NCBI RefSeq assembly: GCF_014196635.1
Contig: NZ_JACIEB010000001.1
Coordinates: forward strand, 558,001 to 622,000
DNA from: Sphingobium fontiphilum
GTDB taxonomy: Bacteria > Pseudomonadota > Alphaproteobacteria > Sphingomonadales > Sphingomonadaceae
Direction: 5' to 3'
Length of the DNA: 64,000 nt
Shown here: positions 7,765 to 18,516 of the stretch, piece by piece
Layout: each line of letters begins with the position of its first letter
How positions within the stretch are numbered: the first letter of the stretch is position 1
The notes under the pieces: generated by a model
The model's database searches: none
Told to the model about the DNA's origin: nothing
The model's input: only the letters and a program-made list of their open reading frames with translations
Program-made: the position numbers and the translations under genes

Positions 7765-10563
7765 TCACACCACGAAAAAGTCCGCGTTGGTCAGCACCAG
7801 GCCAGTGCCGATCACCGCGAACAATTGGGCCGCGCCGGCACCGCTGCCATCGGCATCGTAAAGGAGATGGCCCGAAATGCTGTTGTAGATGATGCGGTCG
7901 TCGGCGTCGGCGGCACCGGCGCCGATGCGGAAAGCGCCCACCGCGAGAGCACCCGCCGGGCCGATCGCGCCGAACACGGCGTCATCGAGCATGATGCTGT
8001 CGTCGATCACGCTGAAATCGGTGATCCGGTCGACATTCTTCGCGGCTGAAAGGGCGGTTTCGAACCAGAACTGGTCCGCCCCGCCGCGCCCCGTCATCAC
8101 GTCGTTGCCGGCCATGCCGCGCAGGATGTTGGCGCCGGCATTACCGGTGATGCTGTTATCGAGCGCGTTGCCGGTGCCGTTGATCGCGCCACTGCCCAAA
8201 AGGTTCAGCTTTTCCAGATAGGCGCCGAGCGTGTAGTCCACGCCCGCATTGACCTGATCGACGCCGCCGTCCTTGGCTTCGACCACAACGTCCCCGACAT
8301 TGTCGACATAATAGATATCGTTACCCGCGCCGCCGCTCATCACGTCGGCGCCACGGCCGCCGTTGATGACATCGCTGCCGCCGGCCGCCAGAATGCGGTT
8401 GGCGCCGGCGTTGCCGGTCAGCGCCTGACCAGCCGTATTTGTCCCGGTCAACCGTTCGACGTTGGCGGAAAGGGCATAGACGAGAAGGTCGGTGCGCACT
8501 TCATCGATGCCGCCGGTCACGACTTCGATCACGGTGTCGCCGGCATCCTCCACCTCATAAACATCGGCGCCATGCCCGCCCTTCATCACATCGCTGCCCA
8601 GCCCGCCGACCAGCAAGTCCGCGCCAGCGCCGCCATCCATCAGGTCGTCGCCCGCACCGCCTTCCAGAACGTCGTTGCCCTGACCTCCAAGCAGCCTGTT
8701 GGCGCTATCGTCACCGGTCAGGCGATCGGCAAACCCAGAGCCTTCGACGATCTCGATTTCGGCAATGACGATCCTGAGTGCGCCATCCTCGAGCAACCCG
8801 CCCTGCGAAAGATCGACGGTAACGCCGGCTTCAGCGCCCGCGAAGGTCACCCGGTCGATACCCAGACCGCCAATGTAGCGATCATGCCCAGCCCCCGCCA
8901 GGAACAGATCGTCGCCGCCGCGGCCTATGAAAAAGTCATGGTTCGATGTGCTGACGAAACGGTCACCTTCAGTATCGGAACCCACAATCCGATTGCCAAT
9001 GATACCCAGAGAGGTCGTGTCTTCCGCGACATCATTGATCAATTCGGCGATACCGACCACATAGTCCGTCTCACCGCCGGTGACTTCCAAATAATAAGTA
9101 CCCGATGCCGAGACAGAGACATGCTGGTCCCACCAGCCGTCACTGTTTAGTGTTTGCCCTTGCGCATCGCGGATCGTGATCCGCACGCCGCCATCCTCGC
9201 TGGAAAAGGTATAGCTTTTGTGCGCCGTGAGATCGATCGCGAACCAGTCCTTGTCGCCTTGGCCCTCCAGCCTGCCCGCAACGATTCCACCAACCTCGAG
9301 ACGACCGGTAGTAAGGCTGCTCGCGAGATAATCGTCCGGCAAGGCTTGGCTGCTCAAAGTATAGCCCGCATCGCCATCCACGATCAGATAATAGGTCCCG
9401 GTCTGGCCGACGCCGACATTGAAGATAGTGCTGGTCGTCCCGAAATCCGTCTCTGACGATAGAAAATTGCCATTGGCGTCCAGCAGGGTGAAGCGGGGAC
9501 CGTTCGGTCCGACGCCGCCGGATGCCATGAAGCTATATGATTGGCCATCCTCCAGCGTGACTCGATAGCGATCGCTTCCGACCGTTCCCGGCGCGGGAAC
9601 AACGACCGTCCCCCCAATCGCCAACAATGTGGAGGGCGGCTCTGGCGTTACCGGCAAGACCGTAGCTGTCAGATTATAATGCCAGTTGCCGAACGGGTTA
9701 TAATATTCAGTGCCCGTATTGACCGCTACATAATAGGTCCCGTCCGAAATAGCCTCGAAATCCACGGACGGGAAACCATCGGCACCGCTTGCCAACAGGT
9801 TGCCGGCCGCATCAAAAATCTGCGCAATGCCGGAATGACCCGCTTCTCCGGGAACGGTTGCCCTGAATCGATAGCCGACGCCCCCCACCAGATTGACTGC
9901 GAACCAGTCACAGTCCGCACCTGTTTCCCATACCCCGGCCACGGTTTGGCCGACCGTCAACATACCCGCAGCGGCCGCTGACGTGCCATAATCATCCGCC
10001 ACCGCGTCCAGCGAAAGCGAATAGCGGCTGTTACTAAAAGAATGGTGGCCGACATAATAGCGGCCGCTTGCAGCGGGCGTGAAATGCAACTGATACGATG
10101 ATACGTCACCGATCATGTTGCCCTGCGCGTCCACAATGTAAAGATCGTCAACTAATTCCGTTGTCATAAAATAGGATTGGCCGGCCGTCAGATCGACCGC
10201 ATACCAATCATCCGCGACGACATTATTCATCGTCACCGTTTCGCCCACGGCCAGGGTCAGGGCCGTTGCCAGCGACGCCGGATTGGCATCCGCGATTTCA
10301 TAGGCATTGATGGAATAGAAATTCATACCAAAATAACTATCCGATACTGCCAGCCAATAGTCCCCGCTCACCGGCGCAACAAAGGTGATCTCGTTGGCAT
10401 AGGCCACAGGCGGGCTATATTCCGTGCCATCCGGCAACATCAACTTCAGAAAAGGACCGTCATTACCCGATTGAATCTGGTAGGTCTTGCCCGCCTCAAA
10501 CTGAACCCGATACCAGTCGCTGTCACCACGCACATCGATGCGGCCTTGCACGCTACCAGTCAT
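7765..10563 (-). CDS. large secreted PPC-repeat / RTX calcium-binding protein (type I secretion substrate)
   Basis: A 932-residue protein without an N-terminal signal peptide. Residues 1-505 form five modules resembling the bacterial pre-peptidase C-terminal (PPC) domain, each with a D-W-(Y/F)-x-V core followed by L-x-x-G-x-x-Y (DWYRVQFEAGKTY, DWYAVDLTAGQSY, DWFAVNLVGGVGY, DRYRVTLEDGQSY, DWFAIDLTAHKSY). From about residue 540 there are clusters of RTX nonapeptides (GGxGxDxLx, for example GGAGDDLMDGGAGADLL), and the C-terminus resembles the serralysin-type C-terminal domain and ends in hydrophobic DFFVV. RTX tails fold on calcium outside the cell and direct type I secretion; no ABC transporter, membrane-fusion or TolC gene is nearby. 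No catalytic domain is recognisable. The ATG at 10563 has GGAGGA upstream. Confidence 0.85.
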   Translation of the reverse strand: MTGSVQGRIDVRGDSDWYRVQFEAGKTYQIQSGNDGPFLKLMLPDGTEYSPPVAYANEITFVAPVSGDYWLAVSDSYFGMNFYSINAYEIADANPASLATALTLAVGETVTMNNVVADDWYAVDLTAGQSYFMTTELVDDLYIVDAQGNMIGDVSSYQLHFTPAASGRYYVGHHSFSNSRYSLSLDAVADDYGTSAAAAGMLTVGQTVAGVWETGADCDWFAVNLVGGVGYRFRATVPGEAGHSGIAQIFDAAGNLLASGADGFPSVDFEAISDGTYYVAVNTGTEYYNPFGNWHYNLTATVLPVTPEPPSTLLAIGGTVVVPAPGTVGSDRYRVTLEDGQSYSFMASGGVGPNGPRFTLLDANGNFLSSETDFGTTSTIFNVGVGQTGTYYLIVDGDAGYTLSSQALPDDYLASSLTTGRLEVGGIVAGRLEGQGDKDWFAIDLTAHKSYTFSSEDGGVRITIRDAQGQTLNSDGWWDQHVSVSASGTYYLEVTGGETDYVVGIAELINDVAEDTTSLGIIGNRIVGSDTEGDRFVSTSNHDFFIGRGGDDLFLAGAGHDRYIGGLGIDRVTFAGAEAGVTVDLSQGGLLEDGALRIVIAEIEIVEGSGFADRLTGDDSANRLLGGQGNDVLEGGAGDDLMDGGAGADLLVGGLGSDVMKGGHGADVYEVEDAGDTVIEVVTGGIDEVRTDLLVYALSANVERLTGTNTAGQALTGNAGANRILAAGGSDVINGGRGADVMSGGAGNDIYYVDNVGDVVVEAKDGGVDQVNAGVDYTLGAYLEKLNLLGSGAINGTGNALDNSITGNAGANILRGMAGNDVMTGRGGADQFWFETALSAAKNVDRITDFSVIDDSIMLDDAVFGAIGPAGALAVGAFRIGAGAADADDRIIYNSISGHLLYDADGSGAGAAQLFAVIGTGLVLTNADFFVV

Positions 10564-10761
10564 TCCAATCCTCCAAAATCGAACAGATGCGATGATTTCA
10601 TGCCATGAATCACCGCGCCCCCCATAATGATCAGCACTATTGTCGACCGATTATCTGAGCAAGCTCAATCCATTGGGCCATGCACGGTTCGTCGAACTGC
10701 TTGCCCCTTGCACAATTGCCGCGACGCTCCATTTCCTCCTCGGCCAATTGCCCCAACACCC

Positions 10762-10792
10762 TTGCCTCCCCCCTCCCGAACAAATAAAGAAC
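10762..10792 (+). promoter_or_regulatory. uvrA promoter with LexA (SOS) box
   Basis: The alphaproteobacterial LexA operator GAAC-N7-GAAC is present exactly (10778-10792). It overlaps a candidate -10 TAAAGA (10785-10790) which lies 17 bp from TTGCCT (10762-10767). The predicted transcription start falls at about 10797-10799, at the uvrA ATG itself, so the message may be leaderless. The position of this operator is strong evidence that uvrA starts at 10799 and not further upstream. Confidence 0.8.
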
Positions 10793-10798
10793 GATGCC

Positions 10799-13801
<3,003 letters not shown>

Positions 13802-13816
13802 CTGGATCCTCGACAT

Positions 13817-13860
13817 TTGATCGCGCCGAGACCGTCCGGGGGACGGTCGAACGCGATCAA
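13817..13860. repeat. long two-part hairpin immediately after uvrA
   Basis: TTGATCGCG (13817-13825) pairs with CGCGATCAA (13852-13860), with an inner GACCGTCC/GGACGGTC stem. It begins 15 bp after the uvrA stop. There is no U-run on either strand, so it is probably an RNA-stabilising structure or a repeat remnant, not a standard terminator. Confidence 0.6.
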
Positions 13861-13880
13861 CCGCAGGGCGGCGTCAAGCC

Positions 13881-13926
13881 TGTCCTGAGCGAAGTTCGAG
13901 CGTAGCCGAGAACGAAGTCGAAGGGG
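13881..13926. repeat. sphingomonad CCTGTCCTGAGCG-type palindromic repeat
   Basis: The stretch begins CCTGTCCTGAGCGAAG and ends GAACGAAGTCGAAGGG, with internal TCGAGCG/CGTAGCCGA words. Repeats with this sequence are common between genes in sphingomonads. It separates the functional uvrA end from the remnant second copy and is the likely site of the rearrangement. Confidence 0.55.
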
Positions 13927-13928
13927 AC

Positions 13929-14039
13929 GGCGAGGTCGTCGCGGAGGGCACGCCCGAGAAGGTCGCGAAGAACGCCCGGAGCTTTACCGGGCGGTATCTG
14001 GCGCCGTTGTTGGGGTTGGAGGCTGTGGCGGCGGAGTGA
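13929..14039 (+). pseudogene. remnant of a second uvrA 3' end
   Basis: This 111-bp stretch reads as 36 residues plus a TGA stop: GEVVAEGTPEKVAKN, then ARSFTGRYLAPLL, then an acidic tail ending VAAE. It aligns without gaps over most of its length with the last residues of the intact UvrA ([28 protein letters not shown], ending EAAE) but the DNA is clearly diverged and uses different codons. It has no start codon or ribosome site. It is best read as the tail of an older or foreign uvrA allele left behind when the upstream part was replaced or inserted. Confidence 0.85.
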
Positions 14040-14076
14040 GCAGCTTTAAAGCTGATGGAGTTCAAAGGGGTAGATA

Positions 14077-15528
14077 ATGACAAACAAGACTGAGGAAAAC
14101 ACTCTGCCAAAAATGTTTATATCCTATCGATGGTCTTCCCCCCAACATGAACAATGGGTTCTTGATCTCGCGACATCATTTCGTTCTGATGGCGTAGATG
14201 TAATTCTGGACAAATGGCATCTTAAGGAAGGAAATGATACGTTTGTTTTCATGGAGAGAATGGTAAACGATAGGAGCGTTACCAAAGTACTACTCATTTG
14301 TGATGCAGGATACGTCGAGCGTGCAGATCAACGCCAAGGGGGAGTGGGCACCGAAGCCCAGATTGTATCTTCTGAGGTCTATTCTAAGGTAGATCAGACG
14401 AAATTTGCTGCGGCGGTTAGAGAGATAGACGAGGATGGATCGCCCCTTCTTCCCCGATACCTGGCCAATAGGCTTTATTTTGACTTTTCTTCGGAAGAAT
14501 CTTTTGCATCGAATTATGAAAAGGTTCTCCGGTGGTGCTTCGATAAACCTTTTCATCCTGTTCCGCCAATTGGGAAACCTCCAAAATATCTCGATGAGAC
14601 ATTTCAGGGCAACTCCGACTTACTAAAGGGAGCGAGCGCCTTGCGCGCCATTCAAAGTAGAGGCGGAGACCCGAAAAAGGCTGCTTCTGCGGTACTCTCT
14701 GGGATAGCAGAAGATGCTAAAAACCTTTGCTTATCCCTCGCTGATGTATCCGATTCTGACCAAAGAATAGTTGATACGATTGAACAATCCATCCCTCTTC
14801 GCGAGCAAGCGATTACGGCTATTAATGCGATAATCGAAAATGATGAAGGATCGTCATCAGCGGACGCTATTCATAGGTTTTTAGAAGATTTATTTTGTCT
14901 ATGGGATTATGGACGGCCAGATAACGGAAGATACTCCGTTATAGATAATGACGCACTGAAATTTTTTGCTCACAGCACTTTCGTAGCTACCATCGCATGT
15001 TGCATGAGGCAAAGGAAGTTTTCTTTTGCCAATAGTGTGCTATCCACTCCATTTTTCAAACCCAATTCAAATGAATATACTGGAAAACTTGAGAACTACA
15101 CATCATTACGTACATATCTCCAAAGCCTAGAAGAAATTAGAAAAAGACGTTTGTCGCTAAATAGATTATCAGTTCATGCAGATATAATTAAGGATACGTT
15201 TAATCATTCGATAGTTTCATTCGGCAATTTTATGGAAGCTGACTTCACATTATACCTAAGAGGAATGATAAAATCAGACACAGGTGTTTCAGATTGGGTT
15301 CCAGTGTCATTAGTTTACGCATCAGACTCCTATGGTGCGTTCCCTACATATGTCAGGGCAACATCTAAGTCCTTTTTTTCACGCTTGAGTCCTTTATTGG
15401 GCGATGCAAGTGCGGAGCAAATACGATCGACCATACGCGATGGCAAAGGACGCATTAGATTTGGGGGCTGGGCAGATCCAGATGTTTGGCAATTAGCAAA
15501 CGCTGAAGCACTAGCCACTAGAGGGTAA
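14077..15528 (+). CDS. SEFIR/TIR-domain protein, candidate defence gene
   Basis: A 483-residue protein whose residues about 12-150 match the SEFIR branch of the TIR superfamily: KMFISYRWSSPQHEQWV, then LATSFRSDGVDVILDKWHL and FMERMVNDRSVTKVLLICD. Such domains in bacteria are typically found in anti-phage or NAD-consuming immune proteins. The remaining ~330 residues are mostly helical with no family I recognise. Base composition is far more AT-rich than all neighbours and codon use is different, which points to horizontal transfer. The ATG has AAAGGGG about eight bases upstream. It sits directly after the uvrA remnant and before a toxin-antitoxin pair. The NAD-hydrolase activity is an inference and is not visible. 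Confidence 0.8.
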   Translation: MTNKTEENTLPKMFISYRWSSPQHEQWVLDLATSFRSDGVDVILDKWHLKEGNDTFVFMERMVNDRSVTKVLLICDAGYVERADQRQGGVGTEAQIVSSEVYSKVDQTKFAAAVREIDEDGSPLLPRYLANRLYFDFSSEESFASNYEKVLRWCFDKPFHPVPPIGKPPKYLDETFQGNSDLLKGASALRAIQSRGGDPKKAASAVLSGIAEDAKNLCLSLADVSDSDQRIVDTIEQSIPLREQAITAINAIIENDEGSSSADAIHRFLEDLFCLWDYGRPDNGRYSVIDNDALKFFAHSTFVATIACCMRQRKFSFANSVLSTPFFKPNSNEYTGKLENYTSLRTYLQSLEEIRKRRLSLNRLSVHADIIKDTFNHSIVSFGNFMEADFTLYLRGMIKSDTGVSDWVPVSLVYASDSYGAFPTYVRATSKSFFSRLSPLLGDASAEQIRSTIRDGKGRIRFGGWADPDVWQLANAEALATRG

Positions 15529-15630
15529 AATCAGATGGGACAAACGAGATTGGATCACCGTGGTAAGTTTCTAAATCTCTACATCACGACTATAGTGACC
15601 GGCGCGCCTTTCCCGAACTGTCAGTCATGA

Positions 15631-15658
15631 TTGGCGCCACCGCTTATCCCTGTTACAC
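15631..15658 (+). promoter_or_regulatory. candidate promoter of the toxin-antitoxin operon
   Basis: TTGGCG (15631-15636) and TTACAC (15653-15658) are 16 bp apart, and the antitoxin ATG at 15666 is only 7 bp past the -10 box. No ribosome site precedes that ATG. The spacing predicts a leaderless antitoxin message. Seen in sequence only. Confidence 0.45.
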
Positions 15659-15665
15659 TCCTCCT

Positions 15666-15842
15666 ATGACCAAACTCACCCCCATCGAGTCCGAGTTCGC
15701 GACGACCGAGGAAGCCGAGGCTTACGACGCCTGGTTCCGGGCGAAGGTCGAGGCAAGGCTAGCGTCTAAAAGCCCCCGCATCCCGCATGATGAGGTCATG
15801 GCCCGAATGCAAAGGATCATAGACCGGCGCAAGAACGTCTGA
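15666..15842 (+). CDS. RelB-family antitoxin
   Basis: A 58-residue protein (MTKLTPIESEFATTEEAEAY...) that would bind and neutralise the downstream RelE/ParE toxin and repress the operon. The segment AYDAWFRAKVEARLASKS with a following PHDEVMARMQRIIDRR helix is typical of short RelB/StbD-like antitoxins of alphaproteobacteria. I chose the ATG at 15666; an upstream in-frame ATG at 15627 would add 13 residues but lies across the predicted promoter. Its stop codon overlaps the toxin start (TGATG). Confidence 0.8.
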   Translation: MTKLTPIESEFATTEEAEAYDAWFRAKVEARLASKSPRIPHDEVMARMQRIIDRRKNV

Positions 15843-16114
15843 TGCTCCCACTGATCTGGGACGAAGGTGCGCTAGACGATCTCGAAGCCATCATCGACTT
15901 CATAGAAATGCACAACCCGGCCGCCGCAGAGCGGCTTGGTAACGCGATCCGCGACACCGCCGAACGCCTGCCCACCCATCCCTATATGTACCGCACCGGC
16001 CGAGTGCCCGGCACGCGCGAAGCCTTGGTCACGCCCAATTACGTCCTCGTCTATCGCGTCACCGACGCCATAGAGGTGATGGCCATCATCCACACCCGCC
16101 AGCAATATCCCTGA
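15842..16114 (+). CDS. RelE/ParE-family toxin
   Basis: A 90-residue toxin of the RelE/ParE superfamily: the N-terminal WDEGALDDLEAIIDFIEMHNPAAAERL, the central GRVPGTREALVTPNYVLVYRV and the terminal IEVMAIIHTRQQYP are the recognised pattern. The IxxIxHxRQxxP ending is typical of this ParE/RelE group. Members either cleave mRNA at the ribosome or poison gyrase; the sequence does not decide which. It overlaps the antitoxin by one base. Confidence 0.88.
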   Translation: MLPLIWDEGALDDLEAIIDFIEMHNPAAAERLGNAIRDTAERLPTHPYMYRTGRVPGTREALVTPNYVLVYRVTDAIEVMAIIHTRQQYP

Positions 16115-16136
16115 CATCACAGAAAGGAGCGCCCCG

Positions 16137-16316
16137 ATGACTGACAAGCCAACGCGCCCCGCAATCAATATGGAAGAATTTGGACGCGAACTCGCCCGCC
16201 GCCGCGCCGAACTCGGCATTACCGACGCCGACATCCCCCGCAACAGCGGCCTTCGCCGCACGGCCTCCAAAAAGGCGCTTCTCAAGGCCATCAAGGATGC
16301 AGGCGGCAACTGGTGA
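16137..16316 (+). CDS. small hypothetical protein, third gene of the toxin-antitoxin operon
   Basis: A 59-residue basic protein (MTDKPTRPAINMEEFGRE...), 22 bp after the toxin stop and preceded by a strong AAAGGAGC site. The middle reads FGRELARRRAELGITDADI, then a Lys-rich helix KKALLKAIKDAGGNW. The pattern of a short helix-turn-helix-like N-terminal half suggests a DNA-binding or regulatory role, but I do not recognise a family. Its position suggests co-transcription with the toxin pair. Confidence 0.6.
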   Translation: MTDKPTRPAINMEEFGRELARRRAELGITDADIPRNSGLRRTASKKALLKAIKDAGGNW

Positions 16317-16410
16317 CCTCCCCCTGACGCCCCAAATCCTATTTCCTGTCCTACACCCCCGCACCCCTGATACCGTCCCGGCAAACCCTCCCATCAGAAG
16401 GAGCCTTGCC

Positions 16411-17442
16411 ATGACCGCGCCGTTTCCGCCGCTCACCCCCTCGCTCCCCGGCGACCTCCCCACCCCTGCCGACGCCACCCGCGCCCATGGCTGGAGCCCC
16501 GCGCGCCAGCGGCGTTTCCTCGAAACCCTCGCCGCCACTGGCGTCATCATGCTTGCCTGCGAAGCCGTCCGCATCACCGCGCGCTCCGCCTATAATCTGC
16601 GCATCCGTCACGATGGCGCGGCCTTTCGCCTGGGGTGGGACGCGGCGATCCTGATCGCGCGGGACCGGCTCGCCACCGATCTGCTCGCCCGCGCCATCAC
16701 CGGGCAGGAGGAGGTGATCCGCCGCGATCCCGACAATCTGGAAATCCGCCGCCACCGCCATGACAACCGCCTCGCCATGTCGATGCTCGCCCGGCTCGAC
16801 CGCATGGCCGACAGTCCGCCCGAAGGCAGTGACGCCGCACTCGCCCGCATCGTCGCGCAGGATTTCACCGCCTATTGCGACATGATCTGCCCGCATGACG
16901 TCATGCTGGAAGAGGCGGCGCGCGACGGCCTGCCCCTTGCCGGTCAGGAGCCCTCCGCCCGCGCCAGCGCCGACGCGCAGACCCTGCTGGGCGAACGGCC
17001 GGGCGATCCCGACCCGGCGGAGGGCGAAGCCGCCGCCCTGCTCGCCCCCGCCGCCTCCGTCGCCATGTTCATCGCGGTCCGCCGCAATCTTCTCTCCACC
17101 GCCGCCGCCCCGCAAAACGCCCGCATTTCCATCGCGCATGAACGGTGTGAACTTTCGCCCCCCTTTGTCCCGCTCGCCGATCTTCCGCCCGATGAAGCCG
17201 CCGCCCGGCTGCGCGGCGTGTGGTGGGATGAAGACCGGGAGGCATGGCGCACCGATTTCCCCTCCCCGCCCGGCTTTGACGGCGACGAAAGCGATCCGTC
17301 CTACGACATTGACGATTATGAGCGCGACCTGACCCGCGCGGAGGAGGAAATCCTGGCGCTCCGCGATGAGGAGGCGCGCCGCCCCTATGAGCAGGCGGCG
17401 ACCCGCGCCCGCGACGCCTATTTCGGGCTCGCGCCGCCCTGA
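16411..17442 (+). CDS. sphingomonad hypothetical protein with N-terminal helix-turn-helix-like region
   Basis: A 343-residue protein starting MTAPFPPLTPSLPGDL at the ATG at 16411, with AGAAGGAGCC upstream. An open frame extends further upstream but overlaps the preceding small gene. Residues about 28-95 (WSPARQRRFLETLAATGVI, then ACEAVRITARSAYNLR and FRLGWDAAILIARDRL) look like the DNA-binding part of a small terminase or resolvase-like helix-turn-helix. The rest is Ala/Asp/Glu-rich and probably disordered. I know of no assigned function. Base composition is like the host chromosome. Confidence 0.7.
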   Translation: MTAPFPPLTPSLPGDLPTPADATRAHGWSPARQRRFLETLAATGVIMLACEAVRITARSAYNLRIRHDGAAFRLGWDAAILIARDRLATDLLARAITGQEEVIRRDPDNLEIRRHRHDNRLAMSMLARLDRMADSPPEGSDAALARIVAQDFTAYCDMICPHDVMLEEAARDGLPLAGQEPSARASADAQTLLGERPGDPDPAEGEAAALLAPAASVAMFIAVRRNLLSTAAAPQNARISIAHERCELSPPFVPLADLPPDEAAARLRGVWWDEDREAWRTDFPSPPGFDGDESDPSYDIDDYERDLTRAEEEILALRDEEARRPYEQAATRARDAYFGLAPP

Positions 17443-17551
17443 TCTCCCTGCCGACGCCGCGCATCGAAATCGCGTCCGCTCGCCGGAAATGCGCGGAACC
17501 CTCTGCCCGCCCGCCGGTTATCATGGTCGAACCCAAGCACAGGAGCATTCC

Positions 17552-17728
17552 ATGATCCGCACCCTGATTTTCGGCGCCATCGCCGGTTATGTCGGCAAGA
17601 AACTCTATGACGAGGGCAAGCTCGACGCCTTCCGCGACGATCTCGTCAAGCGCTTCAACGAGCTGAAGCAGCCCGCCCCGGCCGACGCCGCGCCCGCCGC
17701 GCCCCCGGCTGCCACGCCGGTCCACTGA
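17552..17728 (+). CDS. small membrane-anchored hypothetical protein
   Basis: A 58-residue protein (MIRTLIFGAIAGYVGKKLYD...) with one N-terminal hydrophobic segment, a charged amphipathic middle (EGKLDAFRDDLVKRFNELKQ) and a Pro/Ala-rich tail. AGGAGC precedes the ATG. Similar small proteins are frequent in sphingomonads; function unknown. Confidence 0.65.
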   Translation: MIRTLIFGAIAGYVGKKLYDEGKLDAFRDDLVKRFNELKQPAPADAAPAAPPAATPVH

Positions 17729-17780
17729 AGCCGTCAGCGGGGGCCGCATCCACCGGCCCCCGCCCGCCATCCAACAGCGC

Positions 17781-17824
17781 TTGACAAATATCGCCTTCGT
17801 TTCCTATACGTTCCCCATCCGTTC
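17781..17824 (+). promoter_or_regulatory. lexA promoter with autoregulatory LexA box
   Basis: TTGACA (17781-17786) and CTATAC (17804-17809) are 17 bp apart. The alphaproteobacterial LexA operator GTTC-N7-GTTC is exact (17810-17824) and starts directly after the -10 box, so bound LexA would block its own promoter. The lexA ATG follows 21 bp later. Confidence 0.88.
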
Positions 17825-17844
17825 CTTAACCCGGGGATAAGGCG

Positions 17845-18516
17845 ATGTTGACGCCCAAACAGCAGGAATTGCTCCGCTTCATTCAAGACCGTCTGGAAAA
17901 GGACGGCGTGTCGCCCTCGTTCGAGGAGATGAAGGACGCGCTCGACCTGCGTTCCAAATCGGGCATCCACCGGCTCATCAACGCGCTGGAGGAACGCGGC
18001 TTCATCCGCCGCCTGCCCAACCGCGCCCGCGCGCTGGAGGTGATGAAGCTGCCCGAAGCCATCGGCCGCGCCGCCCGGCCCTCGCCAAAGGCCGCGCCGC
18101 AACCGCCGCGCGCCCTGCCCGTCGCCGCCAACGACGTCATCGAAATCCCCCTCCACGGCCGCATCGCCGCCGGCGTCCCGATCGAGGCGCTGGAGGGCAC
18201 GGCCATGCTCTCCGTCCCTGCCGCGCTCTTGGGCTCGGGCGATCATTATGCGCTGGAGGTGGCGGGCGATTCCATGGCGGAAGCGGGCATTTTGGACGGC
18301 GACTTCGCCCTCATCCAGCGGACCGACGTGGCGCGGGAGGGGCAGATCGTCGTTGCCCTGATCGACGATATGGAGGCGACGCTCAAATATTTCCGCCGCG
18401 AAGGGGCAAAGGTCCGCCTCGACCCCGCCAACAGCGCCTATCAGCCGCAATATTATGATCCGCGCCAGGTCCGCATTCAGGGCAAGCTCGCCGGCCTGCT
18501 GCGCCGCTACAACTGA
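17845..18516 (+). CDS. lexA: SOS repressor LexA
   Basis: LexA represses DNA-damage genes and self-cleaves when RecA is activated. The 223-residue protein has the winged helix ([13 protein letters not shown]..., recognition helix [18 protein letters not shown]), the Ala109-Gly110 cleavage site in [12 protein letters not shown], the catalytic Ser143 in GDSM and Lys181 in EATLKYF. The start is set by the operator position and by the conserved MLTxKQ opening. The linker (residues 70-95) is Pro/Ala-rich. At least lexA and uvrA in this window carry the matching operator. Confidence 0.97.
   Translation: MLTPKQQELLRFIQDRLEKDGVSPSFEEMKDALDLRSKSGIHRLINALEERGFIRRLPNRARALEVMKLPEAIGRAARPSPKAAPQPPRALPVAANDVIEIPLHGRIAAGVPIEALEGTAMLSVPAALLGSGDHYALEVAGDSMAEAGILDGDFALIQRTDVAREGQIVVALIDDMEATLKYFRREGAKVRLDPANSAYQPQYYDPRQVRIQGKLAGLLRRYN

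Noticed and set aside
8000..8900. tandem DNA repeat in the RTX region
   Set aside because: The repetition comes from the RTX nonapeptide coding pattern and is part of the PPC-RTX gene, not a separate element.
10640..10798. 53-residue N-terminal extension of UvrA
   Set aside because: The extension runs through the LexA operator and promoter, has no family similarity, and the conserved N-terminus starts at 10799.
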